This document shows positions 10,117 to 19,268 of a DNA stretch of 64,000 nucleotides, one piece after another. Source of the DNA: Rickettsiales bacterium (lineage in GTDB: Bacteria > Pseudomonadota > Alphaproteobacteria > Rickettsiales > SXRF01); the NCBI GenBank assembly GCA_041396965.1, contig JAWKXN010000001.1, forward strand, positions 1,984,001-2,048,000, given 5' to 3'. Position numbers and translations under genes: made by a program. Position 1 is the first letter of the stretch. Every line of letters starts with the position of its first letter. Below the pieces are notes generated by a model that did not search any database, was not told where the DNA came from, and worked only from the letters and a program-made list of their open reading frames with translations.

Positions 10117-10199
10117 AGGTTCTAGATGCTAGGTGCTAGATTCTGGTTTTTTGTCTGGGAAACCAAATACTAGCACCTAGTACCTAGTCCCCAGAACCT
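10117..10199. repeat. CTAG-rich imperfect palindrome in the rpoB-rpoC spacer
   Basis: The left arm (10117-10149) and right arm (10160-10199) are inverted copies of each other with a small bulge. They share AGGTTCT at the outer ends, the core CTAGGTGCTAG / CTAGCACCTAG, and TGGTTT / AAACCA near a 10-base loop. The tetranucleotide CTAG occurs six times in about 80 bases, although it is usually rare in bacterial DNA. The element fills most of the 109 bases between rpoB and rpoC. In the transcript it would fold into a long hairpin between the two subunit genes. Confidence 0.7.
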
Positions 10200-10200
10200 A

Positions 10201-13200
10201 TTATGCCTCTTCCTCAATCAACTCAACATTAAGACCGAGTGAACGCAATTCTTTCACCATAACGTGGAACGACTCCGGTATACCAGACTCAAAACTATTA
10301 TCACCACGTACGATAGACTCATATATCTTGCTACGTCCAGCCACGTCATCAGACTTAACAGTAAGCATTTCTTGAAGCGTATAAGCCGCTCCATAAGCTT
10401 GCAGCGCCCAACATTCCATCTCCCCAAAACGCTGACCACCAAACTGTGACTTACCACCAAGCGGCTGCTGAGTAACCAACGAGTATGGACCAATAGAGCG
10501 AGCATGTATCTTATCATCCACTAAGTGATGAAGCTTAAGCATATAAATATAGCCAACCGTAGTCTTACGATCAAAAGCGTCTCCAGTACGCCCATCGTAA
10601 AGCTGCACCTGCCCAGATGAATCAAGACCAGCTTTCTTCAGCCAGTGAACAACATCATCCTCCTTAGCGCCATCAAACACCGGAGTAGCAAAAGGAATAC
10701 CCTTCTTAAGATTACCGGCAAGCTCCAGTAATTCATTATCTGACATTTTAGCTATGGATTTTTCCAATTTTTTATCTTCATAAGTCTCACTGATGAACTC
10801 TTTAAGTTTTTTAACAGAAGCCTGTGATTTGTTCTGCTCTTGAATATCCTCAAGCATACCACGTATCTGCCCACCAATACCGGCCGATGCCCAACCCAGA
10901 TGAGTCTCCAATATCTGTCCAACATTCATCCGTGAAGGCACACCAAGCGGATTAAGCAATATGTCAACTTGTGTCCCATCCTCAAGATAAGGCATATCCT
11001 CAATCGGTACGATCTTGGACACCACACCCTTGTTACCATGACGACCAGCCATTTTATCACCAGGTTGTAGTTTACGCTTAACAGCGACAAATACTTTCAC
11101 CATTTTAAGTACACCCGGCATCAAATCATCACCAGCGCGAACTTTACCAACTTTTTCCTCAAATCTCATATTGATACGGGAAAGAGCTGAGTCAAGCTGC
11201 TTCTTTAGCTGCTCTATCTCATTCATCACCGCATCATCCTTAACGGCGAACTGCCACCATTGACCTTTGCTATACTCCTTAAGAGTTTCCTCGTTTATAT
11301 CGCTTCCAATCTTAAATCCTTTAGGACCAGAAGTCGCTTTCTTGGAAAGCAATAATTCACTCATACGACCATAAACAAAACGCTCAATAATAGCCCGTTC
11401 ATCATCACGATCCTTAGCTAAACGCTCAATTTCCGCTTTCTCTATAGAAAGAGCGCGCTCATCTTTCTCAATACCACGACGGCTAAAAATACGTACTCCA
11501 ACGATAGTCCCAGCCACACCCGGTGGAAGACGCAGTGAGGAATCACGAACATCAGACGCTTTCTCACCAAATATAGCGCGTAATAATTTCTCCTCAGAAG
11601 TCATTGGTGACTCTGATTTAGGAGTAACTTTACCAACCAAAATATCACCCGGTTTTACTTCCGCGCCAATATGTACAACACCAATCTCGTCAAGATTACG
11701 CAGCGCTTCCTCACCAACATTCGGAATATCACGGGTTATTTCTTCTGCGCCAAGCTTGGTATCACGCGCCATTACTTCAAATTCCTCAATGTGAATAGAA
11801 GTAAACACATCCTCAGAAACAATCCGTTCAGAAATAAGAATAGAATCCTCAAAATTATATCCATTCCAAGGCATAAAGGCCACCAACACGTTACGACCCA
11901 ACGCCAACTCACCAAGATCGGTAGATGGACCATCAGCGATAATATCACCAGCTTTTACCACATCACCAACCACCACCAAAGGACGTTGGTTAAGACAAGT
12001 ATTCTGGTTAGAACGGGTAAATTTAATAAGATTGTAAATATCAACACCAGGAGAACCGTCTTCCGACACTTCCGAACTACGAATAACTATACGAGTAGCA
12101 TCCACCTGATCAACCACCCCACTACGACGAGCGATAGTGGTAACTCCAGAATCCTTAGCTACTATTTCCTCCATGCCCGTACCAACAAGCGGAGCGTCAG
12201 AACGCAGTAAAGGAACCGCTTGACGTTGCATGTTAGAGCCCATCAGCGCACGGTTAGCATCATCATTCTCAAGGAAAGGAATAAGAGCGGCGGCAACCGA
12301 CACTAATTGTTTTGGCGCTACGTCAATATAATCAATGCGATCCGCGCTTGAAAGCACAAACTCACCATTACAACGGCAAGAAATCAGATCACCAGTAAAT
12401 TTATTATTATCATCAACTTCTGAGTTAGCCTGCGCTATAGTATATTTACCTTCCTCAATAGCTGACAGATAAATCACCTCATTAGTAACCCTACCATTCG
12501 TTACCTTACGGTACGGACTTTCAATAAACCCATACTTATTCACTCGTGAATAGGTAGCCATTGAGTTAATAAGCCCAATATTCGGTCCCTCAGGAGTTTC
12601 AATAGGACATATACGTCCATAATGAGTCGGATGCACGTCACGCACCTCAAAACCAGCGCGCTCACGGGTAAGACCACCTGGTCCCAACGCTGACAAACGA
12701 CGCTTATGAGTAATCTCTGAGAGCGGATTAGTCTGATCCATAAATTGTGAAAGCTGACTTGAGCCAAAAAACTCACGAATAGCCGCCGCGACAGGTTTAG
12801 CGTTAACCAAATCATGCGGCATCACAGTATCAATATCAACACTGGACATACGCTCAACAATAGAACGCTCCATACGCAACAAACCAATACGAAACTGGTT
12901 TTCCATCAACTCACCAACCGAGCGAACCCTACGATTACCAAGATGGTCAATATCATCAACCTCACCAATACCGTCCTTAAGACCGACCAACAGCTTGACC
13001 GCCCCCACAATATCGTCTTTGGTTAGAACCCCAACATTTTCATCTATAGAAAGATTAAGGCGAGCGTTCATCTTCACCCTGCCAACATCGGATAAATCAT
13101 AACGATCCGACTCAAAGAATAGAGAATTGAACAATGCCTCAGCGGCTTCCACAGTAGTCGGCTCACCCGGACGCATAACCCGATATATATCAATAAGAGC

Positions 13201-14325
13201 GTCCTCTTTCGTAAGATTCTTATCAGCGACTAGAGTATTGCGCATATAAGCACCCACATTCACGTGGTCAATATCAAGAATCGCTACATCCTTAGCCCCA
13301 GCCTCCTCAAGAACTGCAATAGCGGCAACAGTCACCTCATCACCACCCTCAACGTAAATCTCACCAGTTTGTGGATTAACAATATCAGTAGCGATATATT
13401 TACCAACGAACTGTTCGTCACTTACCAAATATTCCTTAAGCCCTTCCTCAAGGAATTTTTTAGCCAAACGAACATTCATTTTCTTACCAGCTTCCGCGTA
13501 GATCTTACCACTTTTAGCGTCAACAAGATCATGCGAAAGTTTGATACCACGATAATGCTCAGGGTTAAATTTAGCAGCCCAACCACCCTTTACTCTCTTA
13601 TAAACGGTATATGTATAGAAAGTAGAAAGTATCTCACTATTATCCATACCAACAGCACGCAAGAAAGTAGTAACAGGAACCTTACGGCGACGATCTATAC
13701 GAGCATTCACCAAATCCTTAGCATCAAACTCAAAATCAAGCCACGAGCCACGATAAGGAATTACCCTACATGAATAAAGAAACTTACCGGAACTATGTGT
13801 TTTGCCGTGATCATGATCAAAAAACACACCTGGAGAACGATGCATTTGTGAGACTATAACCCTTTCCGTACCATTAATGATAAAAGTACCATTGTCAGTC
13901 ATCAAGGGTATGTCACCCATATAGACATCTTGCTCTTTAATATCCTTAATTTCACGTGCGCCAGTATCCTCATCGACAATCCATACGATAAGACGTAATG
14001 TCACCCGCAGCGGAGCGGAGGAATTTATGCCACGTGAACGGCACTCATCCACATCATATTTAGGTGGGTCAAAATGAAATCGTACAAACTCTAAAGTAGA
14101 GGTTTCCGTATAATCTTGAATCGGAAACACCGATTTGAAAACCGCTTGCAGACCAGTATCGGTACGCTGCTCCACTGGAACATTTATCTGCAAAAACTGA
14201 TCATAAGAATTCTTCTGCACCTCAATCAAATTAGGCATAGAAGTAATGGTCTCAATCCTGCCAAAACTTTTACGAATACGCTTACGAGCCGTGAACGAAA
14301 GTTGCGAATTTTGAGCCTGTGCCAT
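10201..14325 (-). CDS. rpoB: DNA-directed RNA polymerase beta subunit
   Basis: This 1374-residue beta subunit is complete. The rifampicin-pocket sequence SQLSQFMDQTNPLSEITHKRR and the downstream LGPGGLTRERAGFEVRDVH are conserved. The later GDKMAGRHGNKG motif is also present. The length exceeds that of E. coli because of lineage inserts in the beta lobe region (about residues 270-400), as is usual in alphaproteobacteria. It follows rplL after a 154-base spacer that contains a hairpin. Confidence 0.98.
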   Translation of the reverse strand: MAQAQNSQLSFTARKRIRKSFGRIETITSMPNLIEVQKNSYDQFLQINVPVEQRTDTGLQAVFKSVFPIQDYTETSTLEFVRFHFDPPKYDVDECRSRGINSSAPLRVTLRLIVWIVDEDTGAREIKDIKEQDVYMGDIPLMTDNGTFIINGTERVIVSQMHRSPGVFFDHDHGKTHSSGKFLYSCRVIPYRGSWLDFEFDAKDLVNARIDRRRKVPVTTFLRAVGMDNSEILSTFYTYTVYKRVKGGWAAKFNPEHYRGIKLSHDLVDAKSGKIYAEAGKKMNVRLAKKFLEEGLKEYLVSDEQFVGKYIATDIVNPQTGEIYVEGGDEVTVAAIAVLEEAGAKDVAILDIDHVNVGAYMRNTLVADKNLTKEDALIDIYRVMRPGEPTTVEAAEALFNSLFFESDRYDLSDVGRVKMNARLNLSIDENVGVLTKDDIVGAVKLLVGLKDGIGEVDDIDHLGNRRVRSVGELMENQFRIGLLRMERSIVERMSSVDIDTVMPHDLVNAKPVAAAIREFFGSSQLSQFMDQTNPLSEITHKRRLSALGPGGLTRERAGFEVRDVHPTHYGRICPIETPEGPNIGLINSMATYSRVNKYGFIESPYRKVTNGRVTNEVIYLSAIEEGKYTIAQANSEVDDNNKFTGDLISCRCNGEFVLSSADRIDYIDVAPKQLVSVAAALIPFLENDDANRALMGSNMQRQAVPLLRSDAPLVGTGMEEIVAKDSGVTTIARRSGVVDQVDATRIVIRSSEVSEDGSPGVDIYNLIKFTRSNQNTCLNQRPLVVVGDVVKAGDIIADGPSTDLGELALGRNVLVAFMPWNGYNFEDSILISERIVSEDVFTSIHIEEFEVMARDTKLGAEEITRDIPNVGEEALRNLDEIGVVHIGAEVKPGDILVGKVTPKSESPMTSEEKLLRAIFGEKASDVRDSSLRLPPGVAGTIVGVRIFSRRGIEKDERALSIEKAEIERLAKDRDDERAIIERFVYGRMSELLLSKKATSGPKGFKIGSDINEETLKEYSKGQWWQFAVKDDAVMNEIEQLKKQLDSALSRINMRFEEKVGKVRAGDDLMPGVLKMVKVFVAVKRKLQPGDKMAGRHGNKGVVSKIVPIEDMPYLEDGTQVDILLNPLGVPSRMNVGQILETHLGWASAGIGGQIRGMLEDIQEQNKSQASVKKLKEFISETYEDKKLEKSIAKMSDNELLELAGNLKKGIPFATPVFDGAKEDDVVHWLKKAGLDSSGQVQLYDGRTGDAFDRKTTVGYIYMLKLHHLVDDKIHARSIGPYSLVTQQPLGGKSQFGGQRFGEMECWALQAYGAAYTLQEMLTVKSDDVAGRSKIYESIVRGDNSFESGIPESFHVMVKELRSLGLNVELIEEEA

Positions 14326-14429
14326 GAAAACCTCTTAACTAAAGAATACTAAAACGCAAAATCTTAACTCAAATTGAACTCGGTCATAGATTTCACAAAA
14401 TATGTAAACAGCAAATTATAAACAGCAGC

Positions 14430-14460
14430 ATGGAGTGACGCCTAAACGACCTCACCCCAT
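14430..14460 (-). promoter_or_regulatory. Hairpin in the rplL-rpoB spacer
   Basis: Read on the minus strand, ATGGGGTGA and TCACTCCAT pair over 9 bp (one G-T wobble) around a 13-base loop. In many proteobacteria the rplL-rpoB spacer holds a partial attenuator and RNase III site that lowers rpoBC expression relative to the ribosomal genes. Position and structure fit that role here. No T-run follows, so processing is a better guess than full termination. Confidence 0.4.
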
Positions 14461-14479
14461 AATAAAAAAGTCAGCAGAA

Positions 14480-14866
14480 TTACTTAACTTCAACAGTAGC
14501 ACCAGCGTCAGCAAGAGTTTTCTGAACTTTATCAGCCTCTTCTTTAGCCACACCCTCTTTAACAGGTTTTGGTGTAGATTCAACAAGATCTTTAGCTTCT
14601 TTAAGACCAAGACCGGTAATTTCACGAACAGCCTTAATAACCGCGATCTTCTTATCAGCAGGGAATGACGCGAGAATAACATCAAACTCTGTCTTAGCTT
14701 CAGCGGCAGGAGCAGCAGCGCCACCAGCGGCACCAGCAGCGGCGACCGCTACAGGAGCAGCTGCAGAAACACCCCATTTTTCCTCAAGCATTTTAGAAAG
14801 TTCTGCTGCTTCAATAACAGTAAGAGCGGACAAAGTATCCACTATTTTCTCAAGATTTGTAGACAT
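14480..14866 (-). CDS. rplL: Ribosomal protein L7/L12
   Basis: This 128-residue stalk protein recruits translation factors to the ribosome. It has the N-terminal dimerisation helix (LEKIVDTLSALTVIEAAEL), an Ala/Gly hinge (about residues 38-60) and the C-terminal domain with GLGLKEAKDLVE. I place the start at 14866 (MSTNLEK) because GGGAG lies eight bases upstream. An in-frame ATG five codons earlier would bury this ribosome site. It is co-transcribed with rplJ. Confidence 0.96.
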   Translation of the reverse strand: MSTNLEKIVDTLSALTVIEAAELSKMLEEKWGVSAAAPVAVAAAGAAGGAAAPAAEAKTEFDVILASFPADKKIAVIKAVREITGLGLKEAKDLVESTPKPVKEGVAKEEADKVQKTLADAGATVEVK

Positions 14867-14922
14867 AAATAATACTCCCAAACAAAAACAAAATTAATAA
14901 TAATAAACAATAAACCGACAAA

Positions 14923-15438
14923 CTACCCTTTATCAGCATGAGCAGATATAACTCTTGCCACCTGCCCCGCCGGAGCTTTAACAACACTGGCTATGCGTGA
15001 AGCAGGAGTCTGTAACATCCCAACAATCTTAGCGCGCAATTCATCAAGAGACGGTAATTTCGCAAGACCTTCTATAGCCTCAACATCCAAAGACTGTGAA
15101 CCGAAGGAACCCCCAACAATCTCCAGCTTATCATTGTTCTTAGCGAAATCCACCAATCCCTTAGCGACAGACACCGGATCAGACGAGGTAGCTATAACTG
15201 ACGGTCCATTAAGAAACTCACAAACCCCCTCAAGAGGAGTGTCCTTAGCAGCAAGCTTTGCTAAACGATTCTTAATAACTTTCAATTCAGCTCCAGCATC
15301 TCGCATGTTACGACGCAATTGCGTCATCTGCGCAACGGTAAGACCTTTATTATGAACAACCAAAGCTATAGCAGCACTAGTAAGCCTACCATTAGTAGCT
15401 TCAATCATCTCTTTTTTCTGTAAACGAGTCATCGGCAT
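14923..15438 (-). CDS. rplJ: Ribosomal protein L10
   Basis: This 171-residue protein anchors L7/L12 dimers to 23S rRNA. It has the family N-terminus (RLQKKEMIE), the RNA-binding MRDAGAELKVIKNRLAKLA and the C-terminal helix that carries the stalk dimers. An AAAGGAG ribosome site lies six bases before the ATG at 15438. L10 with L7/L12 often autoregulates this transcript, but I could not define the leader site here. Confidence 0.95.
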   Translation of the reverse strand: MPMTRLQKKEMIEATNGRLTSAAIALVVHNKGLTVAQMTQLRRNMRDAGAELKVIKNRLAKLAAKDTPLEGVCEFLNGPSVIATSSDPVSVAKGLVDFAKNNDKLEIVGGSFGSQSLDVEAIEGLAKLPSLDELRAKIVGMLQTPASRIASVVKAPAGQVARVISAHADKG

Positions 15439-15450
15439 ATTTTTTCTCCT

Positions 15451-16149
15451 TTAAGCTGCCAATAAATCAGCAAGTTCTAGCTTAATCCCCAATCCCATAG
15501 TTGAGGAAATGCCAACTTTCTTTATATAGTTAGACTTAGCCGCTGAAGGCCTAGCTTTGACCACAGCGCCGACAAAAGCCTTAACATTCTGCTCTATAGC
15601 GTCCTCACTAAAACTAGCGCGCCCCACACCAGCATGAATAATCGCTGTTTTATCAAGACGGAACTCAACTTGCCCTGATTTCGCCGACTTAACCGCGTCA
15701 GCCACATTAGGAGTAACAGTACCAAGCTTAGGGTTTGGCATAAGCCCTTTAGGTCCTAATACCTTACCAAGCTTACCAACAACTGCCATCATATCAGGAG
15801 AAGCTATAATACGATCAAAATCGGTAAACCCTCCAGCAATTTTTTCAGCCAGATCCTCAGCACCAACGAAATCAGCACCAGCCTCAACAGCCTGAGTTGC
15901 TTTATCTCCTCTTGCGAACACAGCCACACGCACCTCCTTACCGGTACCGTTAGGCATAGACACCATACCACGAACAAGCTGATCAGTCTGACGAGGATCT
16001 AAACCCGTATTTATAACTATCTCTATGGTTTCATCAAATTTTGCGCTCGCCATCGACTTAACCAATTTCACAGCTTCCGCTAAAGGATAACGCTTATCTA
16101 TATCCACTTTGCCTAGCATTGCTTTTCTTTTTTTTGAAATTCTTGACAT
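15451..16149 (-). CDS. rplA: Ribosomal protein L1
   Basis: This is 232 residues starting at MSRISKKRKAM (ATG at 16147-16149). The open frame extends 26 codons upstream into rplK, but that extension lacks L1 homology. The signature LGPKGLMPNPKLGTVT is present, as is the C-terminal KSGQVEFRLDK. The start lies only four bases after the rplK stop, which suggests translational coupling. L1 binds 23S rRNA at the E site and commonly represses its own operon. Confidence 0.96.
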   Translation of the reverse strand: MSRISKKRKAMLGKVDIDKRYPLAEAVKLVKSMASAKFDETIEIVINTGLDPRQTDQLVRGMVSMPNGTGKEVRVAVFARGDKATQAVEAGADFVGAEDLAEKIAGGFTDFDRIIASPDMMAVVGKLGKVLGPKGLMPNPKLGTVTPNVADAVKSAKSGQVEFRLDKTAIIHAGVGRASFSEDAIEQNVKAFVGAVVKARPSAAKSNYIKKVGISSTMGLGIKLELADLLAA

Positions 16150-16153
16150 AACT

Positions 16154-16588
16154 CTACGCCCCCACCACTTCAAGGCCCATTGATTGAGCGGAACCACATA
16201 CCATCTTAACGGCTCCATCAATATCATTGGCGTTCAGATCTTTCATTTTTTCCTGAGCTATCTCACGCACTTTATCCATAGAAATCTTTCCAACCACGCT
16301 ACCTTTTCCAGGAGTCTGCGACCCTTTCTTGAGATTAGCAGCTTTTTTAAGATAATATGACACCGGAGAGAGTCTAGTCTCAAAAGTAAACGTTCTATCC
16401 TGATAGGCGGTTATCGTAACTGGAATTGGAGCACCGGGTTCATTTTTCTGAGTGGCAGCGTTAAACGCCTTACAGAATTCCATGATATTAAGACCACGCT
16501 GACCAAGAGCGGGACCAACAGGCGGAGACGGATTAGCTTTTCCGGCGGGAATCTCCAATTTAATATACCCAACAATTTTTTTTGCCAT
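16154..16588 (-). CDS. rplK: Ribosomal protein L11
   Basis: This 144-residue protein forms part of the GTPase-associated centre. The N-terminal domain carries PAGKANPSPPVGPALGQRG, and the RNA-binding C-terminal domain has the KISMDKVREIAQEKM segment. It is the first gene of the rplKAJL-rpoBC unit and is preceded by a good sigma-70 promoter at 16712-16740. The usual neighbour nusG is separated from it by two plus-strand genes. Confidence 0.96.
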   Translation of the reverse strand: MAKKIVGYIKLEIPAGKANPSPPVGPALGQRGLNIMEFCKAFNAATQKNEPGAPIPVTITAYQDRTFTFETRLSPVSYYLKKAANLKKGSQTPGKGSVVGKISMDKVREIAQEKMKDLNANDIDGAVKMVCGSAQSMGLEVVGA

Positions 16589-16711
16589 TTATACACCTAT
16601 TAAATTAATGGTTTTAACGTCCGCATCTCACTAAAAAATCATAAAAAACAATCTATTAGCGGCAAACTCCCAAAACAACTTCTGAGAAAGTCAATAAACA
16701 GAAGGAGCGGT

Positions 16712-16740
16712 TTTATAATTGTGTTTTAGTATTAATGCAA
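16712..16740 (-). promoter_or_regulatory. Sigma-70-type promoter of the rplK operon
   Basis: On the minus strand TTGCAT (16735-16740) is followed after exactly 17 bases by TATAAA (16712-16717). Both are close to the consensus boxes. Transcription would start near 16705, leaving a leader of about 115 bases before rplK. Such a leader is long enough for an L1 or L11 regulatory structure. Confidence 0.55.
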
Positions 16741-17143
16741 GAGTTTTTTTACCAAAAATTAAATAAATATAAAAAAATTACACGGTTAAAAAAATTGAAA
16801 GTAAAAGTAAAAATATATTCTACATATAATAAATAGAATAATTGACTATTTTATCTTATTAAATTATCAATATGACCATAATTGATACAGATGGAACATT
16901 TTATCGTAAATCATGTCATGAAAGGACACATAAATAAATTATAAAACTTAATTAAAAATCAGAAAAATTCTTTGCTACCAAAACAACATACTGAAATATA
17001 ATAAATTAAATAATCAAATTAGTTAAAATGCCATGATAAGATTAATTCTTTATTAAACAATAAAACAAATAATTAATATAGAGTAGTTATGCATCATTTC
17101 TGTATATGTAAATAAAATACAAATTAAAGGAACTGGGTAATTC
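16741..17143. other. AT-rich intergenic region between divergent units
   Basis: This 400-base stretch separates the rplK promoter from the response-regulator gene. It is extremely AT-rich and I see no convincing coding frame, RNA gene or long inverted repeat. Its right end carries AAAGGA about 11 bases before the ATG at 17144, which serves as that gene's ribosome site. The promoter of the two-gene signalling unit must lie here, but I cannot pick its boxes with confidence. Confidence 0.5.
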
Positions 17144-17764
17144 ATGACAGCAATCTCCAAAAACTATAATTCTGTACTCTCAAAAGTAAACTTACTAGTA
17201 GTTAACGAGGATGATAATGTAGCAATAATGCTGCGCGATGTTTTATCAAGTCTCGGCTTTGGTACCGTAATAGTAGCCAATGATGGTTATCAAGCCGTAA
17301 AAGTAATGAAAGAAATAGACATAGATCTTATAATAACCGATTGGGAACTTACCGCGAAAGAAGACCTACACGCTCCAAAACAAGACTCAAGCAAAGTTAT
17401 AATTCCCATAGATGTGGATATGTGGTCACCAATCCCACCTAACGATGGTGTCGCTTTTGTACGCTATATACGCTCTTCAAAACACTCTCCTAACAATTAT
17501 GTAGCGATAATAATGCTTACCAGCCAAGCACAAGAAAGCCATATAAAACGTGCCCGTGACTCAGGAGTAAACGAAATCATGCTAAAACCAGTATCGGCCG
17601 AATCACTATGTTATAATATTATTAGGGTAATAGACCATCAAAGAACTTTTATTACCTCACAAAATTACAAAGGTCCCTGCCGGAGAATGGTTAACAAACC
17701 ACCTCCAAATCAGATAGAGCGCCGTAAGCGCGATATTAAAATAATTAGATACTCAGAAAAATGA
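17144..17764 (+). CDS. CheY-like response regulator with a loop insert
   Basis: This 206-residue protein has one receiver domain. The acidic pair is E22-D23/D24, the phospho-acceptor is D66 in LIITDWEL, the switch Thr is T126 and the conserved Lys is K148 in MLKPVS. Between strand 3 and helix 3, where CheY has only a short loop, about 30 residues (71-100, with VDMWSPIPP) are inserted before DGVAFVRYIR. The basic tail (residues 175-206) has no DNA-binding domain that I recognise. It is followed four bases later by an Hpt-like gene, so the two probably act together. Confidence 0.85.
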   Translation: MTAISKNYNSVLSKVNLLVVNEDDNVAIMLRDVLSSLGFGTVIVANDGYQAVKVMKEIDIDLIITDWELTAKEDLHAPKQDSSKVIIPIDVDMWSPIPPNDGVAFVRYIRSSKHSPNNYVAIIMLTSQAQESHIKRARDSGVNEIMLKPVSAESLCYNIIRVIDHQRTFITSQNYKGPCRRMVNKPPPNQIERRKRDIKIIRYSEK

Positions 17765-17768
17765 CGAT

Positions 17769-18272
17769 ATGACAGTACAGAAAATCAACGAAGAACCAGC
17801 AGCGAAAATAGAAAAAGAATCAGCTATCCGCAAAAAAATTGGTAAAAGCGTAAAGCTGGAAGAAATATTTACTCCCGAAAAAATTCGTGAATGTCAGAGC
17901 ATAATAGAAAAAGCTCACGAAGGATTTCATAAGGATATCCTTGACATATGGCAATTTATAATAAATGATTTTAGTGAGTTTACGAAAAACCCTAAGCAAG
18001 GTTCCACCTTGATTACACAAATAAATAAAAACGCTTTCTTAATAAAAGGAAAGCTCGACGCTGTTGGCTATAATTTAGGGATGAACATAGCGAAATCGCT
18101 GCAGGAGTTTTCAAAAAACGATAAAAATCCCCATGAAAACATTATAATATATAGCAAACATATTGACGCTATGAACACGGTAATAAAAAACAAAATAGAA
18201 GGAGATGGCGGGAAAACCGGATCTGAAATGATGCTTGCTCTATCCGTTTTGATAAAAAAATTAAGAAAGTAG
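17769..18272 (+). CDS. Degenerate Hpt-like four-helix protein
   Basis: This 167-residue, largely helical protein resembles the Hpt-like proteins found next to CheY-like genes in alphaproteobacteria. It has the pattern LIxxI...AxxIKGKLDAVGYNLGMNIAKSL and a C-terminal IEGDGGKTG. Where the phosphorylatable His would stand before IKG, residue 90 is Phe (NAFLIKG). It may thus bind the receiver without accepting phosphate. The gene lies four bases after the response regulator and converges with nusG. The family link is inference from pattern, not a database match. Confidence 0.55.
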   Translation: MTVQKINEEPAAKIEKESAIRKKIGKSVKLEEIFTPEKIRECQSIIEKAHEGFHKDILDIWQFIINDFSEFTKNPKQGSTLITQINKNAFLIKGKLDAVGYNLGMNIAKSLQEFSKNDKNPHENIIIYSKHIDAMNTVIKNKIEGDGGKTGSEMMLALSVLIKKLRK

Positions 18273-18344
18273 ATATAGCGTTTCTACTTCCTCCGAGCCT
18301 CTAGATCTTATTTCTAACCACAAACAGGACGAAACCTACCTACC

Positions 18345-18884
18345 TCAGGCTACTTTCTCTACCTGATTATATTCCAAATCTACCGGCGTTGAACGACCAA
18401 ATATAGATACTGACACTTTAACACGCGACTTCTCATCATCAACACCTTCAACTAAGCCGATAAACGATTCAAAAGGTCCTTCAATAATTTTAACATTTTC
18501 TCCAATCTCAAAACTAACTGTAGATTTAGGACGTTCCACACCCTCGCGTATCTGGTCAAATATGGATTCCGCTTCCTTATCGGTAATTGGTACTGGCCTA
18601 CCTTTACCACCTCCACCAAGAAATCCAGTAACTTTAGGTGTATTTTTCACCATATGCCAAGTAGCGTCATTAAGCTCCATCTTCACCATAACATAACCAG
18701 GGAAAAATTTACGCTCAGACATAACTTTCTTACCCTTACGCACCTCACTAACTTCCTCAACTGGAACGACAACTTCCTCTATAAGATTAGCTATATTATT
18801 TTTTATCGCTTGCTCTTTTATTGACTCCGCTATCTTCTTCTCAAAACCGGAATGAGCGTGCACAATATACCAACGAAACGCCAT
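18345..18884 (-). CDS. nusG: Transcription termination/antitermination factor NusG
   Basis: This 179-residue protein has the NGN domain (WYIVHAHSGFEKKIAESI; FFPGYVMVKMEL) and a C-terminal KOW domain (GENVKIIEGPFESFIGLVEGV). NusG binds the beta' clamp and couples RNA polymerase to Rho, NusE or the ribosome. It lies 74 bases downstream of secE, its usual partner. Its other normal neighbour, rplK, is more than 1.7 kb away because of the inserted signalling genes. Confidence 0.97.
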   Translation of the reverse strand: MAFRWYIVHAHSGFEKKIAESIKEQAIKNNIANLIEEVVVPVEEVSEVRKGKKVMSERKFFPGYVMVKMELNDATWHMVKNTPKVTGFLGGGGKGRPVPITDKEAESIFDQIREGVERPKSTVSFEIGENVKIIEGPFESFIGLVEGVDDEKSRVKVSVSIFGRSTPVDLEYNQVEKVA

Positions 18885-18958
18885 ATTTTATCTTTCTCTA
18901 ACTATTTATAGAATTAACCAAATCACCTTACAAACAACTGTGTAATACCGAATAAAAC

Positions 18959-19150
18959 CTATACTCCTATTATCGCTTTCACAGCTGAAGCCGCTACAGT
19001 ATCAACCAACAGAAATATCATAGAGGCAATTAACACAAAAATTAGTACTGTCACAGTTGAGAGCATGGTTTGCTTCCTTGTTGGCCAAGTGACGCGTCTC
19101 ATTTCTTGACGAGTCTCACGAACAAATTTCGCTGGATTAACGGTGGACAT
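18959..19150 (-). CDS. secE: Preprotein translocase subunit SecE
   Basis: This 63-residue protein has the short SecE form with one membrane helix (about residues 30-52). The conserved cytoplasmic part VRETRQEMRRVTWPTRKQT precedes it. SecE stabilises SecY in the translocon. It is immediately upstream of nusG, and no tRNA-Trp gene is visible in the spacer before it. Confidence 0.95.
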   Translation of the reverse strand: MSTVNPAKFVRETRQEMRRVTWPTRKQTMLSTVTVLIFVLIASMIFLLVDTVAASAVKAIIGV

Positions 19151-19268
19151 TTTAACGACCTCTCAACTAGATTATATAACAATACGGGGAAAGCCCCCTT
19201 ATATTAAGATAAGCGATAAATTTCAATAATTATTTATCTAAACAATACAAGCAATTGTTATATATAAA

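Noticed and set aside
11671..13773. Long plus-strand frames opposite rpoB (for example 11671-12210 and 13264-13773)
   Set aside because: They lie wholly antisense to conserved rpoB codons, have no ribosome sites and resemble no protein.
16150..16227. N-terminal extension of rplA into rplK
   Set aside because: The extra 26 codons have no L1 similarity, and the downstream ATG lies right after the rplK stop as expected.
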